DNA of 41,792 nt. It comes from a virus. The stretch covers positions 1-41,792 of IMG/VR virus record IMGVR_UViG_3300044846_000832. One strand, 5' to 3'. Of this stretch, positions 1-8,060 are shown piece after piece. Position numbers and translations under genes: made by a program. The notes beneath the pieces were generated by a model. It was given only the letters and a program-made list of their open reading frames with translations. It searched no databases and was not told the DNA's origin. The number at the start of each line of letters is the position of its first letter. The stretch's first letter is position 1.

Positions 1-55
1 CCGAGGTGCGCAAGGCCTATGAGGCCGAGGTGCAGCGCAAGCTGGGGAAACGCTG
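1..55 (+). CDS. 3' end of the Z/gp10-like tail completion gene (duplicate of 41668-41723)
   Basis: These bases encode the last codons and the TGA stop (53-55) of the gene that is complete at 40995-41723. The fragment appears here only because the window repeats its ends; it is not a separate or broken gene. The stop codon overlaps the first CGCTGAG motif of the packaging-region repeats. Confidence 0.9.
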
Positions 56-125
56 AGATCCCTTGCAGCGCAGGCGTTCTCAACTGCGACCCATGTTGAG
101 ATCACGGCATCGTTATGTCGTCACA
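1..125. repeat. Terminal direct repeat, left copy (assembly overlap of a circular genome)
   Basis: Bases 1-125 are identical to bases 41668-41792. The copy begins inside the last gene of the window, not at a natural boundary. It is therefore best read as the overlap left when a circular or circularly permuted phage genome is assembled as a linear contig, giving a unique length of 41,667 bp. A true packaged terminal repeat is possible but less likely, because the repeat cuts a coding sequence and has a length typical of assembler word sizes. Confidence 0.9.
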
Positions 126-268
126 CACCCCCATCGCTGAGATCCCTTGCGCCGCAAGCGGTTTGGGCCGAGGGGCACGGGTCCCTCCTGCCCCAGAGAT
201 CGAGGGTATTTCGCAACCCCGCGCTTCGGCTAGCGTCAGGTCTCAGCGGTGTCTAACGGGACTCAGCG
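51..268. repeat. Four CGCTGAG motifs in two opposed pairs (candidate TerS-binding sites)
   Basis: CGCTGAG occurs at 51-57 and 135-141 on the plus strand and, as CTCAGCG, at 242-248 and 262-268. The first two copies sit in a longer direct repeat of 15 bases (52-66 and 136-150). Spacings are 84 and 20 bases. A near copy (GGCTGAG) lies at 314-320 inside the last dyad. Repeated short sites just upstream of a Nu1-type small terminase gene resemble the R-site arrangement of lambda cosB. The function is inferred from position only. Confidence 0.45.
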
Positions 269-348
269 TGAGACAAAAGGCCATAGTCTCCCCACGAGTT
301 AAGCGGTTAACTAGGCTGAGTTAACCAACGCTAGAGCCGAAAACCTTA
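56..348. other. Gene-free region upstream of terS; candidate cos/packaging site
   Basis: About 290 bp separate the preceding stop codon from the TerS start, by far the longest gap in the otherwise tightly packed rightward late block. It holds four CGCTGAG motifs (see separate entry) and several dyads: 78-84 with 95-101, 146-150 with 154-158, 172-177 with 189-194, and 305-311 with 320-326. In lambda-like phages cos, with repeated TerS-binding sites, lies immediately upstream of the small terminase gene, which is the basis for this call. The exact nick site cannot be seen. A late promoter could also lie here. A 69-codon frame at 115-324 has no ribosome site or family likeness and is not called. 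Confidence 0.5.
305..326. promoter_or_regulatory. GGTTAAC/GTTAACC inverted repeat upstream of terS
   Basis: GGTTAAC (305-311) and GTTAACC (320-326) form a 7-bp dyad with an 8-base spacer, 23 bases before the TerS start codon. It could be an operator for the late block or part of the packaging site. No promoter elements are clear around it. Confidence 0.35.
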
Positions 349-882
349 GTGCTCGTCACGTTTTCCGAGTTCGCCGCGCTGAAGGGATGCTCGAAAGCTG
401 CCGTTACTGCAGCGATTCGATCGCGCATCGGTGCGGCTGTTGTGGAGAAGGACGGCAAGCGCTGGCTGGACCGCGACCTGGCGCTGGAGCTGTGGCGGAA
501 GAACACCAAGGCGACCCACAACGCGAAGGTGAGCCAGCCGGACCCGGTGGAGCCGCGCACGCCGGTGGAGCTGCGCAAGGCGATCGACCGGCTGCCGGAT
601 GATGCGATCCCAGAGCTGAACGAAAGCCGGGCGCGCAGGGAGCACTACCAGGCGGAGCTGGCGAAGCTGCAGGTGGCGCAGCAGCGCAAGGAGCTGGTGC
701 CGGCTGATGAGGTAAAGAAGCAGGCGTTCCAGATTGGACGCAGCGTGAGAGAGGCGCTGAGCAACTTGGCCGATCGGCTCAGCCACCAGCTGGCAGGTGA
801 GACCGACCCTGCGGTGATCCACCAGCTGCTGAGCGATGAGCACCGCGATGCGCTGCTGGCGCTGGCAGACTCAGAAAGATGA
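349..882 (+). CDS. Terminase small subunit, Nu1/DUF1441-like
   Basis: This 177-residue protein is the likely DNA-recognition subunit of the packaging motor. Residues 1-30 look like a winged helix-turn-helix of the Nu1 type (TFSEFAALKGCSKAAVTAAI), followed by a tryptophan-containing wing and a helix-rich C-terminal half with a repeated charged pattern, as in Nu1/DUF1441 proteins. The start is GTG at 349; no good ribosome site precedes it. The stop overlaps the next start (ATGA at 879-882), so translation is probably coupled. It is the first gene after the presumed cos region and one gene away from TerL, which supports the call more strongly than the sequence alone. Confidence 0.75.
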   Translation: MLVTFSEFAALKGCSKAAVTAAIRSRIGAAVVEKDGKRWLDRDLALELWRKNTKATHNAKVSQPDPVEPRTPVELRKAIDRLPDDAIPELNESRARREHYQAELAKLQVAQQRKELVPADEVKKQAFQIGRSVREALSNLADRLSHQLAGETDPAVIHQLLSDEHRDALLALADSER

Positions 883-2234
883 TCGAGCTGCTGCACGGCG
901 ACTGCCTCGACCGGCTCCGCGAGCTGCCGGACTGCAGCGTGGATGCCTGCGTGACGGACCCGCCGTATGGGCTGAGCTTCATGGGCAAGGCGTGGGACTA
1001 CGACGTGCCGCAGGTGGAGGTGTGGCGCGAGGTGTTGCGGGTGCTGAAGCCCGGCGGTCACCTGCTGGCGTTTGCGGGCACCAGGACGCAGCACCGGATG
1101 GCGGTGCAGATCGAGGATGCCGGCTTTGAGATCCGCGACATGATCGCGTGGGTGTATGGGTCGGGGTTTCCCAAGTCGCTGGATGTGAGCAAGGCGATCG
1201 ACAAGTGCAACGGAGACCCCAACCGCCTGCACAAGTTCACCGCATGGATGCGCACCACCGGGCTCACGGCGCGGCAGTTGGACGAGATCACTGGCACGAA
1301 CATGGGCGGTCACTATCTGACAGCCGCCAGCCAGCCAGCAATCCCTACCGCTGCGCTGTGGAAACTGATCAGACCCCATTGCGGTGACGTGCCTGCATGG
1401 GTTGATGAGCTGGTGCAGCGAATTGAAGCCGAGCGGGAAGTGGTGGGGCAGCGCACCACTGGTATCGGCACCGGGAAAGGCTCAACGCCGATCATGGGCG
1501 ACGGCAGCCGCGACATCACCGCCCCCGCGACCCCTGCCGCGCAGCAATGGGCCGGCTGGGGCACGGCGCTGAAGCCTGCGTTGGAGCCGATCACGGTGGC
1601 GCGCAAGCCGCTGACGGGCACGGTGGCAGCGAACGTGCTGGAGCACGGCACCGGGGCGATCAACGTGGATGGGTGTCGGGTGGCGGGCGTGAAGGGCGTG
1701 CCGGCAAGTCCGAGCAACGCTGGCTCGCTGGGCTGGTCAACTGGCGGCGACATGGACCGCAAGCAGCAGCAGAACGGCCGCTGGCCGGCGAACCTGATCC
1801 ACGACGGCAGCGATGAGGTGGTGGGGTTGTTTCCGCAGACTGCAAGCGGCGGTGGTTTTAAGCAAGGCATGGTGCAACAGCCTCGAACCTCCAACGTGGC
1901 AAAAGGCGCTGAGGCTGAGAGAGTTCGCAACGCTTTTGAGCGAGATAGCGGTGGCAGCGCAGCCCGGTTCTTCTACTGCGCGAAGGCCAGCAAGGCCGAT
2001 CGCGGCGACGGCAACGGGCATCCGACCGTGAAGCCCACCGAGCTGATGCGCTACTTGTGCCGGCTGGTGACGCCACCGGGCGGCGTGGTGCTGGACCCGT
2101 TCATGGGCTCAGGGTCTACCGGCAAGGCTGCGGTGCTGGAGGGCTTCCGGTTCATCGGCATTGAGCGCGAGGAGGAGTATCTCGCGACTGCGCGCGGCCG
2201 CATTCAGCTGCTCGAGCATGGAACGCTGCGATGA
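879..2234 (+). CDS. Phage DNA methyltransferase, DPPY (beta-class order)
   Basis: A 451-residue SAM-dependent DNA methyltransferase. The catalytic motif DPPY is at residues 27-30, and the SAM-binding motif DPFMGSGST is near residues 405-414, preceded by HPTVKPTELM. Catalytic motif before SAM motif is the beta-class order, typical of N6-adenine (or N4-cytosine) enzymes. The roughly 350 residues between them are the variable target-recognition part. Residues about 110-165 look like an inserted helix-turn-helix-like block (WMRTTGLTARQLDEI). There is no matching restriction enzyme nearby, so it is an orphan enzyme, perhaps protecting phage DNA from host restriction. It overlaps both TerS and TerL by 4 bases and is thus embedded in the terminase operon. 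Confidence 0.9.
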   Translation: MIELLHGDCLDRLRELPDCSVDACVTDPPYGLSFMGKAWDYDVPQVEVWREVLRVLKPGGHLLAFAGTRTQHRMAVQIEDAGFEIRDMIAWVYGSGFPKSLDVSKAIDKCNGDPNRLHKFTAWMRTTGLTARQLDEITGTNMGGHYLTAASQPAIPTAALWKLIRPHCGDVPAWVDELVQRIEAEREVVGQRTTGIGTGKGSTPIMGDGSRDITAPATPAAQQWAGWGTALKPALEPITVARKPLTGTVAANVLEHGTGAINVDGCRVAGVKGVPASPSNAGSLGWSTGGDMDRKQQQNGRWPANLIHDGSDEVVGLFPQTASGGGFKQGMVQQPRTSNVAKGAEAERVRNAFERDSGGSAARFFYCAKASKADRGDGNGHPTVKPTELMRYLCRLVTPPGGVVLDPFMGSGSTGKAAVLEGFRFIGIEREEEYLATARGRIQLLEHGTLR

Positions 2235-4105
2235 GCATCTGGCGCACGGCGTTCATGGATGGGCTGCGCCCCGAGCCCCCGCTGACAGTGAGCGACTGGG
2301 CGGACAAGCACCGGCGGCTGAGCAGCAAGGCAAGCGCCGAGCCGGGACCGTGGCGCACCAACCGGACGCCGTACCTGCGCGAGCCGATGGACTGCCTGAG
2401 CACCACCAGCACGGTGCAGCGGGTGGTGATGATGTTCGCGGCGCAGACGGGCAAGACCGAGAGCGGGAGCAACTGGCTGGGCTACGTGATCGCGCACGCG
2501 CCGGGACCGATGCTGCTGGTGCAGCCGACCGTGGAGATGGCCAAGAGGCTGAGCAAACAGAGACTCGAGAGTCTCATCACCGAGACCCCGATCCTCGCTG
2601 AGAAGATCGCGCCGAGCAGGAGCCGGGACTCGGGCAACACGATGTTCGCGAAGGAGTTCCCCGGCGGAATGATGCTGCTGACGGGTGCGAACAGCGCGAC
2701 AGGCCTGAGATCGACACCGTGCCGCTACATCTTCATGGATGAGATCGACGCCTTCCCGGCTGATGTGGACGGCGAAGGTGATCCGGTGAGCTTGGCGGAG
2801 AAGCGTGCGACCACGTTCGCGCGGCGGAAGATCCTGCTCACCAGCACACCGACCGTGAAGGACTTCTCGCGGATCGAGGCGGAGTATGAGCGCAGCGACC
2901 AGCGGCGCTTCTTCGTGCCATGCCCGAGCTGTGGCGCGATGCAGTGGCTGAAGTGGCCGCAGCTGAAGTGGGAGAAGAACGACCCGAGCACGGCGGTCTA
3001 CGAGTGCGAGCACTGCCACGAGCGCTTCGCCGAGATCCACAAGCCGGCGATGTTGCGGCAGGGCGAATGGCGTGCGACGGCGCCGAGCGATGGCAAGACG
3101 GCTGGGTTCCAGCTGTCGGGGCTCTACAGCCCGCTGGGTTGGCTGAGCTGGGCGGACATGGTGGACGACTTCCTGCGGGCGAAGTCGGATGCACCGATGC
3201 TGAAGAGCTTCGTCAACACCCGGCTGGCGGAGACGTGGGAGGAAGACTTCGCCAGCAAGGTGAGCGCGAGCACGCTGCTGGAGCGCTGCGAAGCCTATGC
3301 GGGCGGCAGGCTGCCGGATGGCGTGCTGGCGGTAACGATCGGCGTGGACGTGCAGGGCGGTGGCGGCTCGGCGGGTGATCGCCTGGCGGTGAGCGTGTGG
3401 GGCTGGGGCCGCGGCGAGGAGGGCTGGCTGATCGACCACCAGGAGATCGCGGGCGACCCGTGCCAGGCGGAGGTGTGGAAGCAGCTTGACCTGCTGGTGC
3501 TGCACGAGTGGGAGCACGCTGGTGGCGGCAAGCTGCGGGCAGACGTGGTGGCGGTGGACTCCGGCGGCCACGCGACGGCCGAGGTGTACCAGTACGCGCG
3601 GGAGCGCGCTGGTGTCGGCGTGATCGCGATCAAGGGTCAGAGCCAGCGGGGCAAGCCGCCGATCGGCAAGCCGGGCAAGGTGGACATCAACGCCAAGGGG
3701 CAGACGCTGAAGCGCGGCGCGCAGGTGTGGCCGGTGGGTGGCGACACGATCAAGACCACGCTGTTCGGGCGGCTGAAGCACAACGAGCGCGGGCCGGGCT
3801 ACCTGCACTTCCATGCGCAGACGGGCGGTGAGTATTTCGAGCAGCTGACGGCTGAGAAGCAGGCGCTGCGGTATGTGAAGGGCTTTCCCGTGAGGGAATG
3901 GGTGAAGAAGCCAAGCGCCCGTAACGAGGCGCTGGATTGCCTGGTCTACGCCTATGCGGGGTTAAATCGGCTCTATTCGCGGTATGACCGCAGAACAATC
4001 TGGGATCAGCTGGAAGCAAGGCTGCAGAAGGCAGCTGATGGTGCGAGCAAGCCGCAGCTAAGATCGGGCAAGGGCAAGGCGCCTTCGTTCGCTACCAGCT
4101 GGTGA
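2231..4105 (+). CDS. Terminase large subunit, GpA family
   Basis: The 624-residue packaging ATPase/nuclease. A Walker A-like loop (AAQTGKTES) lies near residues 68-78, and Walker B with its glutamate (YIFMDEIDAF) near 166-175. A zinc-binding pair of CxxC motifs (CPSCG and CEHCH) lies around 230-265. The RNase H-like nuclease half begins near residue 370 (GVDVQGGG), with further acidic positions in VAVDSGG and NEALDCLVYAY. Length and order fit the lambda GpA family. It starts at an ATGA overlap with the methyltransferase. With a Nu1-like small subunit, GpA-type terminases usually cut at cos, which supports cohesive-end packaging. Confidence 0.95.
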   Translation: MSIWRTAFMDGLRPEPPLTVSDWADKHRRLSSKASAEPGPWRTNRTPYLREPMDCLSTTSTVQRVVMMFAAQTGKTESGSNWLGYVIAHAPGPMLLVQPTVEMAKRLSKQRLESLITETPILAEKIAPSRSRDSGNTMFAKEFPGGMMLLTGANSATGLRSTPCRYIFMDEIDAFPADVDGEGDPVSLAEKRATTFARRKILLTSTPTVKDFSRIEAEYERSDQRRFFVPCPSCGAMQWLKWPQLKWEKNDPSTAVYECEHCHERFAEIHKPAMLRQGEWRATAPSDGKTAGFQLSGLYSPLGWLSWADMVDDFLRAKSDAPMLKSFVNTRLAETWEEDFASKVSASTLLERCEAYAGGRLPDGVLAVTIGVDVQGGGGSAGDRLAVSVWGWGRGEEGWLIDHQEIAGDPCQAEVWKQLDLLVLHEWEHAGGGKLRADVVAVDSGGHATAEVYQYARERAGVGVIAIKGQSQRGKPPIGKPGKVDINAKGQTLKRGAQVWPVGGDTIKTTLFGRLKHNERGPGYLHFHAQTGGEYFEQLTAEKQALRYVKGFPVREWVKKPSARNEALDCLVYAYAGLNRLYSRYDRRTIWDQLEARLQKAADGASKPQLRSGKGKAPSFATSW

Positions 4106-4109
4106 GGCC

Positions 4110-4700
4110 GTGAACATCCCCGCGCAAATTAGGGCCGGTGACACGGTGACGTGGCGCGATGAGGCGTCACGCGACAACCTCGGCGCTGCGATCGATGGCA
4201 GCAACCACGGGCTGACCTACTACCTGCGCACCAACACGAACCACCAAGGTGCGACGGTGGCCGGCGTGACGGTGGCGGGCACCCCTGCGGGCAGCGGGTG
4301 GACGTTCACGATCGCCAAGACCACCACGGACGGCTTCGCCAGCGGGCAGTGGTACTGGCAGGCGGTGGCGACCGCGACGACCGGCGGCGCGGTGACGACG
4401 CTCGGGGCCGGCCAGCTGACGGTGCTGCCGGGGCTGGACTACACCGGCCAGCCGAGCGCGTTCGATGGCCGTTCGCAGGCGCAGAAGGATCTCGAGGCGG
4501 TGCAGGCGGCGATCCGCGCGATCGTCTCCGGCGGCGTGGTGCAGGAGTACAAGATCGGCACCCGCAGCCTGAAGAAGTACGAGATGGCGGACCTGATCCA
4601 GCTGGAAAGCAAGCTGAAGGCGGAGGTTAAGCGCGAACAGGCGGCCACAATGGTCGCAAATGGGCTCGGAAGCCCGCACAACCTGTTCGTGAGGTTCTGA
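4110..4700 (+). CDS. gpW-like head-tail joining protein with extra N-terminal beta domain
   Basis: A 196-residue protein in the position of lambda gpW (between TerL and portal). Only the last 80 residues look like gpW: a helix, a short beta hairpin and the stretch IGTRSLKKYEMADLIQLESK, comparable to the gpW segment ending in a tyrosine-containing helix. The first 115 residues are threonine/glycine-rich and look like a beta sandwich, which classical gpW (about 68 residues) lacks. The start is GTG at 4110, four bases after the TerL stop. The gene ends TGATG with the portal gene. The gpW role is inferred from position and the C-terminal pattern; the N-terminal domain may be exposed on the connector. 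Confidence 0.6.
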   Translation: MNIPAQIRAGDTVTWRDEASRDNLGAAIDGSNHGLTYYLRTNTNHQGATVAGVTVAGTPAGSGWTFTIAKTTTDGFASGQWYWQAVATATTGGAVTTLGAGQLTVLPGLDYTGQPSAFDGRSQAQKDLEAVQAAIRAIVSGGVVQEYKIGTRSLKKYEMADLIQLESKLKAEVKREQAATMVANGLGSPHNLFVRF

Positions 4701-6238
4701 TGGGCGTCCGCAGCGCAATTCTGGGCTGGCTGCAGCGCGGAACACCGGAACCGGTGAAGGCACCGCGTCGGCGGATGTATGAGGGCGCGAAGTTCTCGCG
4801 GCTGACGGCTGACTGGGTGACGGGCAACACCAGCGCCGACAGCGAGGTGTACGGCTCGGCGCAGAAGCTGCGCGATCGGGCACGGCAGCTGTGCCGCGAC
4901 AACGACTATGCGCGCCAGGCGCTGCGTGCCATCGAGGGCAACGTGGTGGGGCAGGGCATCCCGTTCCAGGCGCAGGTGCGGATGCTGCGCGGCGGCCGGC
5001 TGGATGGTGGCATCAACGATCAGATCGAGCAGGCATGGCGCCAGTGGATCAAGGCGCGGCATTGCCACACCGGCGGCAAGCTGACGTTCCACGACATCGA
5101 GCGGCTGGTGGTGCGCGCGTGCGCCGAGTCCGGCGAGGTGTTCGTGCGGCTGGTGAAGCAGCCGTTCGGCGGCAGCAGCGTGCCGCTGGCCATCGAGGTG
5201 CTCGAGGCTGATCAGCTGGATGACGGGCTCAACGGCCGCAGCCAGCAGGGCAACGAAATCAGGATGGGCGTTGAGGTGGACACCTGGGGCCGCCCGGTGG
5301 CCTATCACTTCCTCGCCTACCACCCCGGCGATTATCAGTTCAGCAACCAGCAGATCTCGACGCAGCGGCACAAGCGCGTGCCTGCCGAGGAGGTGATCCA
5401 CCTCTACCGCATGGAGCGGCCGGGGCAGACGCGCGGCGTGACGTGGTTCGCCAGCGCGATCCAGCGGCTGCACCACCTGCAGGGCTACGAGCAGGCCGAG
5501 GTGGTGCGTGCGCGTGCGAGCTCGGCGCTGATGGGCTTCATCACCAGCCCTGAGGGTGAGCTGCAGGGCGATGAGGTGATGAACGGCGAGCGGGTCTCGA
5601 ATTTCGAGCCCGGCGTCTTCAAGTATCTGGCGCCCGGCGAGTCGGTGAGCGTGCCGCAGCTGGATGCCCCGGATGGGCAGTTCGAGCCGTTCCTGCGGGC
5701 GATGCTGCGGGCAATGGCGGCCGGTGTCGGCTGCAGCTACGAGACGATCAGCCGCGACTTCAGCCAGACGAACTACAGCAGCTCGAGGCTGAGCCTGCTC
5801 GAGGATCGCGACCACTGGCGCATCCTGCAGAACTGGCTGATCGAGAACCTGCACCAGCGGGTGTTCGATGCCTGGCTCGACATGGCCGTGCTGAGCGGTG
5901 CGCTGCCCCTGCCGAACTACGAGCTGCAGGCCGATCGCTACAAGGCGGTGCGGTGGATGCCGCGCGGCTGGGCATGGGTGGACCCTGCCAAGGAGGTTGA
6001 GGCCTACGCACTGGCGGTGCGCAACGGCTTCAAGACCCTCAGCGAGGTGGTGGCCGAGCAGGGCGGTGACCTTGAGGAGCTGATGCGCGCACGCCGGCAG
6101 GAGCTGGACGATGCCGAGCAGCTGGACCTGAAGTTCGACACCGACCCGAGCGCCGATGTGGTGCCGGCCGGTAACGCAGCAGTGGCTGACGATAATGGGA
6201 CAGACAACCCGGACAACACCGATGGATCTATCGCGTGA
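4700..6238 (+). CDS. Portal protein, lambda gpB family
   Basis: A 512-residue portal, the dodecameric ring through which DNA enters the head. It has the typical features of the lambda-type portal family: an arginine-rich N-terminus, an early segment (YARQALRAIEGNVVGQG) with the conserved asparagine-valine-glycine pattern, a central WRQWI block, and a C-terminal segment with YETISRDFSQTNYSSSR. The length fits the family. It starts at ATG overlapping the previous stop (TGATG). Its 3' end overlaps the protease-capsid gene by 17 bases if that gene starts at 6222. Confidence 0.93.
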   Translation: MGVRSAILGWLQRGTPEPVKAPRRRMYEGAKFSRLTADWVTGNTSADSEVYGSAQKLRDRARQLCRDNDYARQALRAIEGNVVGQGIPFQAQVRMLRGGRLDGGINDQIEQAWRQWIKARHCHTGGKLTFHDIERLVVRACAESGEVFVRLVKQPFGGSSVPLAIEVLEADQLDDGLNGRSQQGNEIRMGVEVDTWGRPVAYHFLAYHPGDYQFSNQQISTQRHKRVPAEEVIHLYRMERPGQTRGVTWFASAIQRLHHLQGYEQAEVVRARASSALMGFITSPEGELQGDEVMNGERVSNFEPGVFKYLAPGESVSVPQLDAPDGQFEPFLRAMLRAMAAGVGCSYETISRDFSQTNYSSSRLSLLEDRDHWRILQNWLIENLHQRVFDAWLDMAVLSGALPLPNYELQADRYKAVRWMPRGWAWVDPAKEVEAYALAVRNGFKTLSEVVAEQGGDLEELMRARRQELDDAEQLDLKFDTDPSADVVPAGNAAVADDNGTDNPDNTDGSIA

Positions 6239-8018
6239 CCTTGAAGGGCAACTGTTGAAACGCTCTGAGGTTGCTGACTTCACGGTCAGCGAAGACGAGC
6301 GGTCGATTGAGTTCCCCTTTTCGAGCGAGTTTCCTGTCGCTCGCTACTTTGGCAATGAAGTGCTGAGCCACGATGAGCGCAGCGCTGATCTTTCGCGGCT
6401 GAATGATTCTGCGCCGCTGCTGTTCAACCACGATCCCGACAAGGTGATCGGTGTTGTCGAGCGCGCGTGGATCGATGGCAAGAAGAAACGCGGCTACGCG
6501 AAGGTGAAGTTCAGCCGCAACGCCTTCGCGCAGGAAGTGCTCGCGGATGTGCGCGACGGCGTGCTGCGTAATGTGAGCTTCGGCTACGCGATCAACGACA
6601 TGGAGCAACGCGGCAGCGGTGATTTCGTCGCTACCAGCTGGGCTCCCTACGAAGTGAGCGTGGTTAGCATACCTGCAGACCCCACTGTGGGTGTGGGTCG
6701 GTCTCTTGAGGCCGATCCTGCGGCCTCCGCCGCATCACCAACCCCCGAAACAGAACCTGAGGTTCCGATGGAAAACACCCCCGACATCTCGGCGGTGCGG
6801 GCTGAAGCGGCTCAAGAGGCTGCCAAGGCTGAGCGCGCCCGTATCTCCGGCATCACTGCTCTGACCGAAAAGCACGGCATGGCTGATCTCGGCCGCCAGC
6901 TGATCGAGGGTGGCCGCAGCCTCGACGAGGCTCGCGCTGCTGTGCTCGAGAAGATCGGCGCCAAGGTTGAGCCCGTGGCCGAGAAGGCCTCCGACGTTGG
7001 CATGACCGAGAAGGAGGTGCGCAGCTTCTCCTTCCAGCGCGCCATCAACGCACTGGCCAACCCCCAGGACCGCAAGCTGTGGGAAGCCGCTGCATTCGAG
7101 CGTGAGTGCTCCGAGGCTGCTGCCGCCAAGGCCGGCAAGACCGCGCAGGGCATCATGGTGCCCAACGAGGTGCTGCGCCGCGACCTGACCGTTGCATCCG
7201 CCGCTTCGGCTGGTGATCTGGTCGGCACCGACTTCCGCCCCGGCTCCTTCATCGAGCTGCTGCGCAACCGCTCCGCCCTTGCTGGTCTGGGCGTCACCTC
7301 GCTGACCGGCCTCTCCGGCAACGTGGCGATTCCCCGCCAGACCGGCGCTGCAACCGCCTACTGGGTGGCTGAGTCCGGTTCTCCCACCGAGAGCAACCAG
7401 ACCGTCGATCAGGTGAACCTGAGCCCCAAGACCGTGGGCGCCTTCACCGACTACAGCCGCCGTCTGATGCTGCAGTCCAGCATCGACGTGGAGCAGATGA
7501 TCCGCCAGGATCTCGCCACCGTGCTGGCACTGGAGATCGACCGCGTGGGTCTCTACGGCCTGGGCAACTCCAACCAGCCTCTGGGCATCAAGCTGACGAC
7601 CGGCATCAACACCAAGGACTTTGCCGCCAACACCCCGACCTACGCCGAGGTGGTGGACATGGAGAGCCTGATCGCTGCCGATAACGCCGACATCGGCGCA
7701 ATGTCCTACCTGATGAACGCCTCCATGCGCGGCGCTCTGAAGACCAAGGACAAGGGAACCGACACTGGCGCCTACGTGTTCGAGCCCGGCGGCACCGTCA
7801 ACGGCTACAACGCCGTGGTGTCCAACCAGGTGGCTGCCAACGACATCTTCTTTGCCGTCTGGAGCCAGCTGATCATGGCGATGTGGTCTGGTCTGGATCT
7901 CACCGTGGATCCCTACACCCACAGCACCAGCGGCACCGTGCGCGTGGTGGCTCTGCAGGATGTGGACTTCGCCGTCCGTCATCCTGAGGGCTTCTGCCGC
8001 GGCAACAACACCCTCTGA
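6222..8018 (+). CDS. Prohead protease-major capsid protein fusion (HK97-type)
   Basis: One 598-residue frame carries two proteins that are often separate. Residues 1-160 are a HK97-type (S78) prohead protease with a likely triad of His70 (LLFNHDPD), Ser119 (NVSFGY) and Glu144 (PYEVSVVSIPADP). Residues about 161-185 are a Pro/Glu/Ala linker. From about 190 an Ala/Glu/Lys-rich helical delta-like region leads into the HK97 capsid fold (MVPNEVLRRDL, FIELLRNRSAL, NVAIPRQTG, YGLGNSNQPLGI). The start is uncertain: ATG at 6222, or 6195. An internal in-frame ATG at 6768 is preceded by TGAGG at good spacing and could make a 416-residue capsid protein alone. Confidence 0.93.
   Translation: MDLSRDLEGQLLKRSEVADFTVSEDERSIEFPFSSEFPVARYFGNEVLSHDERSADLSRLNDSAPLLFNHDPDKVIGVVERAWIDGKKKRGYAKVKFSRNAFAQEVLADVRDGVLRNVSFGYAINDMEQRGSGDFVATSWAPYEVSVVSIPADPTVGVGRSLEADPAASAASPTPETEPEVPMENTPDISAVRAEAAQEAAKAERARISGITALTEKHGMADLGRQLIEGGRSLDEARAAVLEKIGAKVEPVAEKASDVGMTEKEVRSFSFQRAINALANPQDRKLWEAAAFERECSEAAAAKAGKTAQGIMVPNEVLRRDLTVASAASAGDLVGTDFRPGSFIELLRNRSALAGLGVTSLTGLSGNVAIPRQTGAATAYWVAESGSPTESNQTVDQVNLSPKTVGAFTDYSRRLMLQSSIDVEQMIRQDLATVLALEIDRVGLYGLGNSNQPLGIKLTTGINTKDFAANTPTYAEVVDMESLIAADNADIGAMSYLMNASMRGALKTKDKGTDTGAYVFEPGGTVNGYNAVVSNQVAANDIFFAVWSQLIMAMWSGLDLTVDPYTHSTSGTVRVVALQDVDFAVRHPEGFCRGNNTL
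6759..6770 (+). promoter_or_regulatory. Candidate internal ribosome site and start for capsid-only product
   Basis: TGAGG ends five bases before an in-frame ATG at 6768-6770, exactly at the linker between the protease and capsid domains. Initiation here would give a capsid protein (6768-8018, 416 residues) without the protease, supplying the excess of capsid over protease that HK97-type assembly needs. This mirrors nested starts such as lambda C/Nu3. It is inferred from sequence and spacing only. Confidence 0.45.
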
Positions 8019-8030
8019 TCTGCAGGAGGC

Positions 8031-8052
8031 GGGGCGGCCTAACGGCTGCCCC
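8031..8052 (+). terminator. Hairpin after the capsid gene (possible attenuator)
   Basis: GGGGCGGCC (8031-8039) pairs with GGCTGCCCC (8044-8052) over 9 bp (one G-T pair) around a 4-base loop, 13 bases after the capsid stop. No T-run follows, so it may be a weak attenuator or an mRNA 3' stabiliser rather than a full terminator. Confidence 0.4.
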
Positions 8053-8060
8053 TTGAACCT

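Noticed and set aside
115-324. 69-codon rightward open frame in the packaging region
   Set aside because: No ribosome site, no family pattern, and it crosses the dyads and repeats of the presumed cos region.
4439-6283. 614-codon leftward open frame across the portal gene
   Set aside because: Antisense shadow of a clear portal gene in GC-rich DNA; Arg/His/Leu/Ala-rich composition and no domain.
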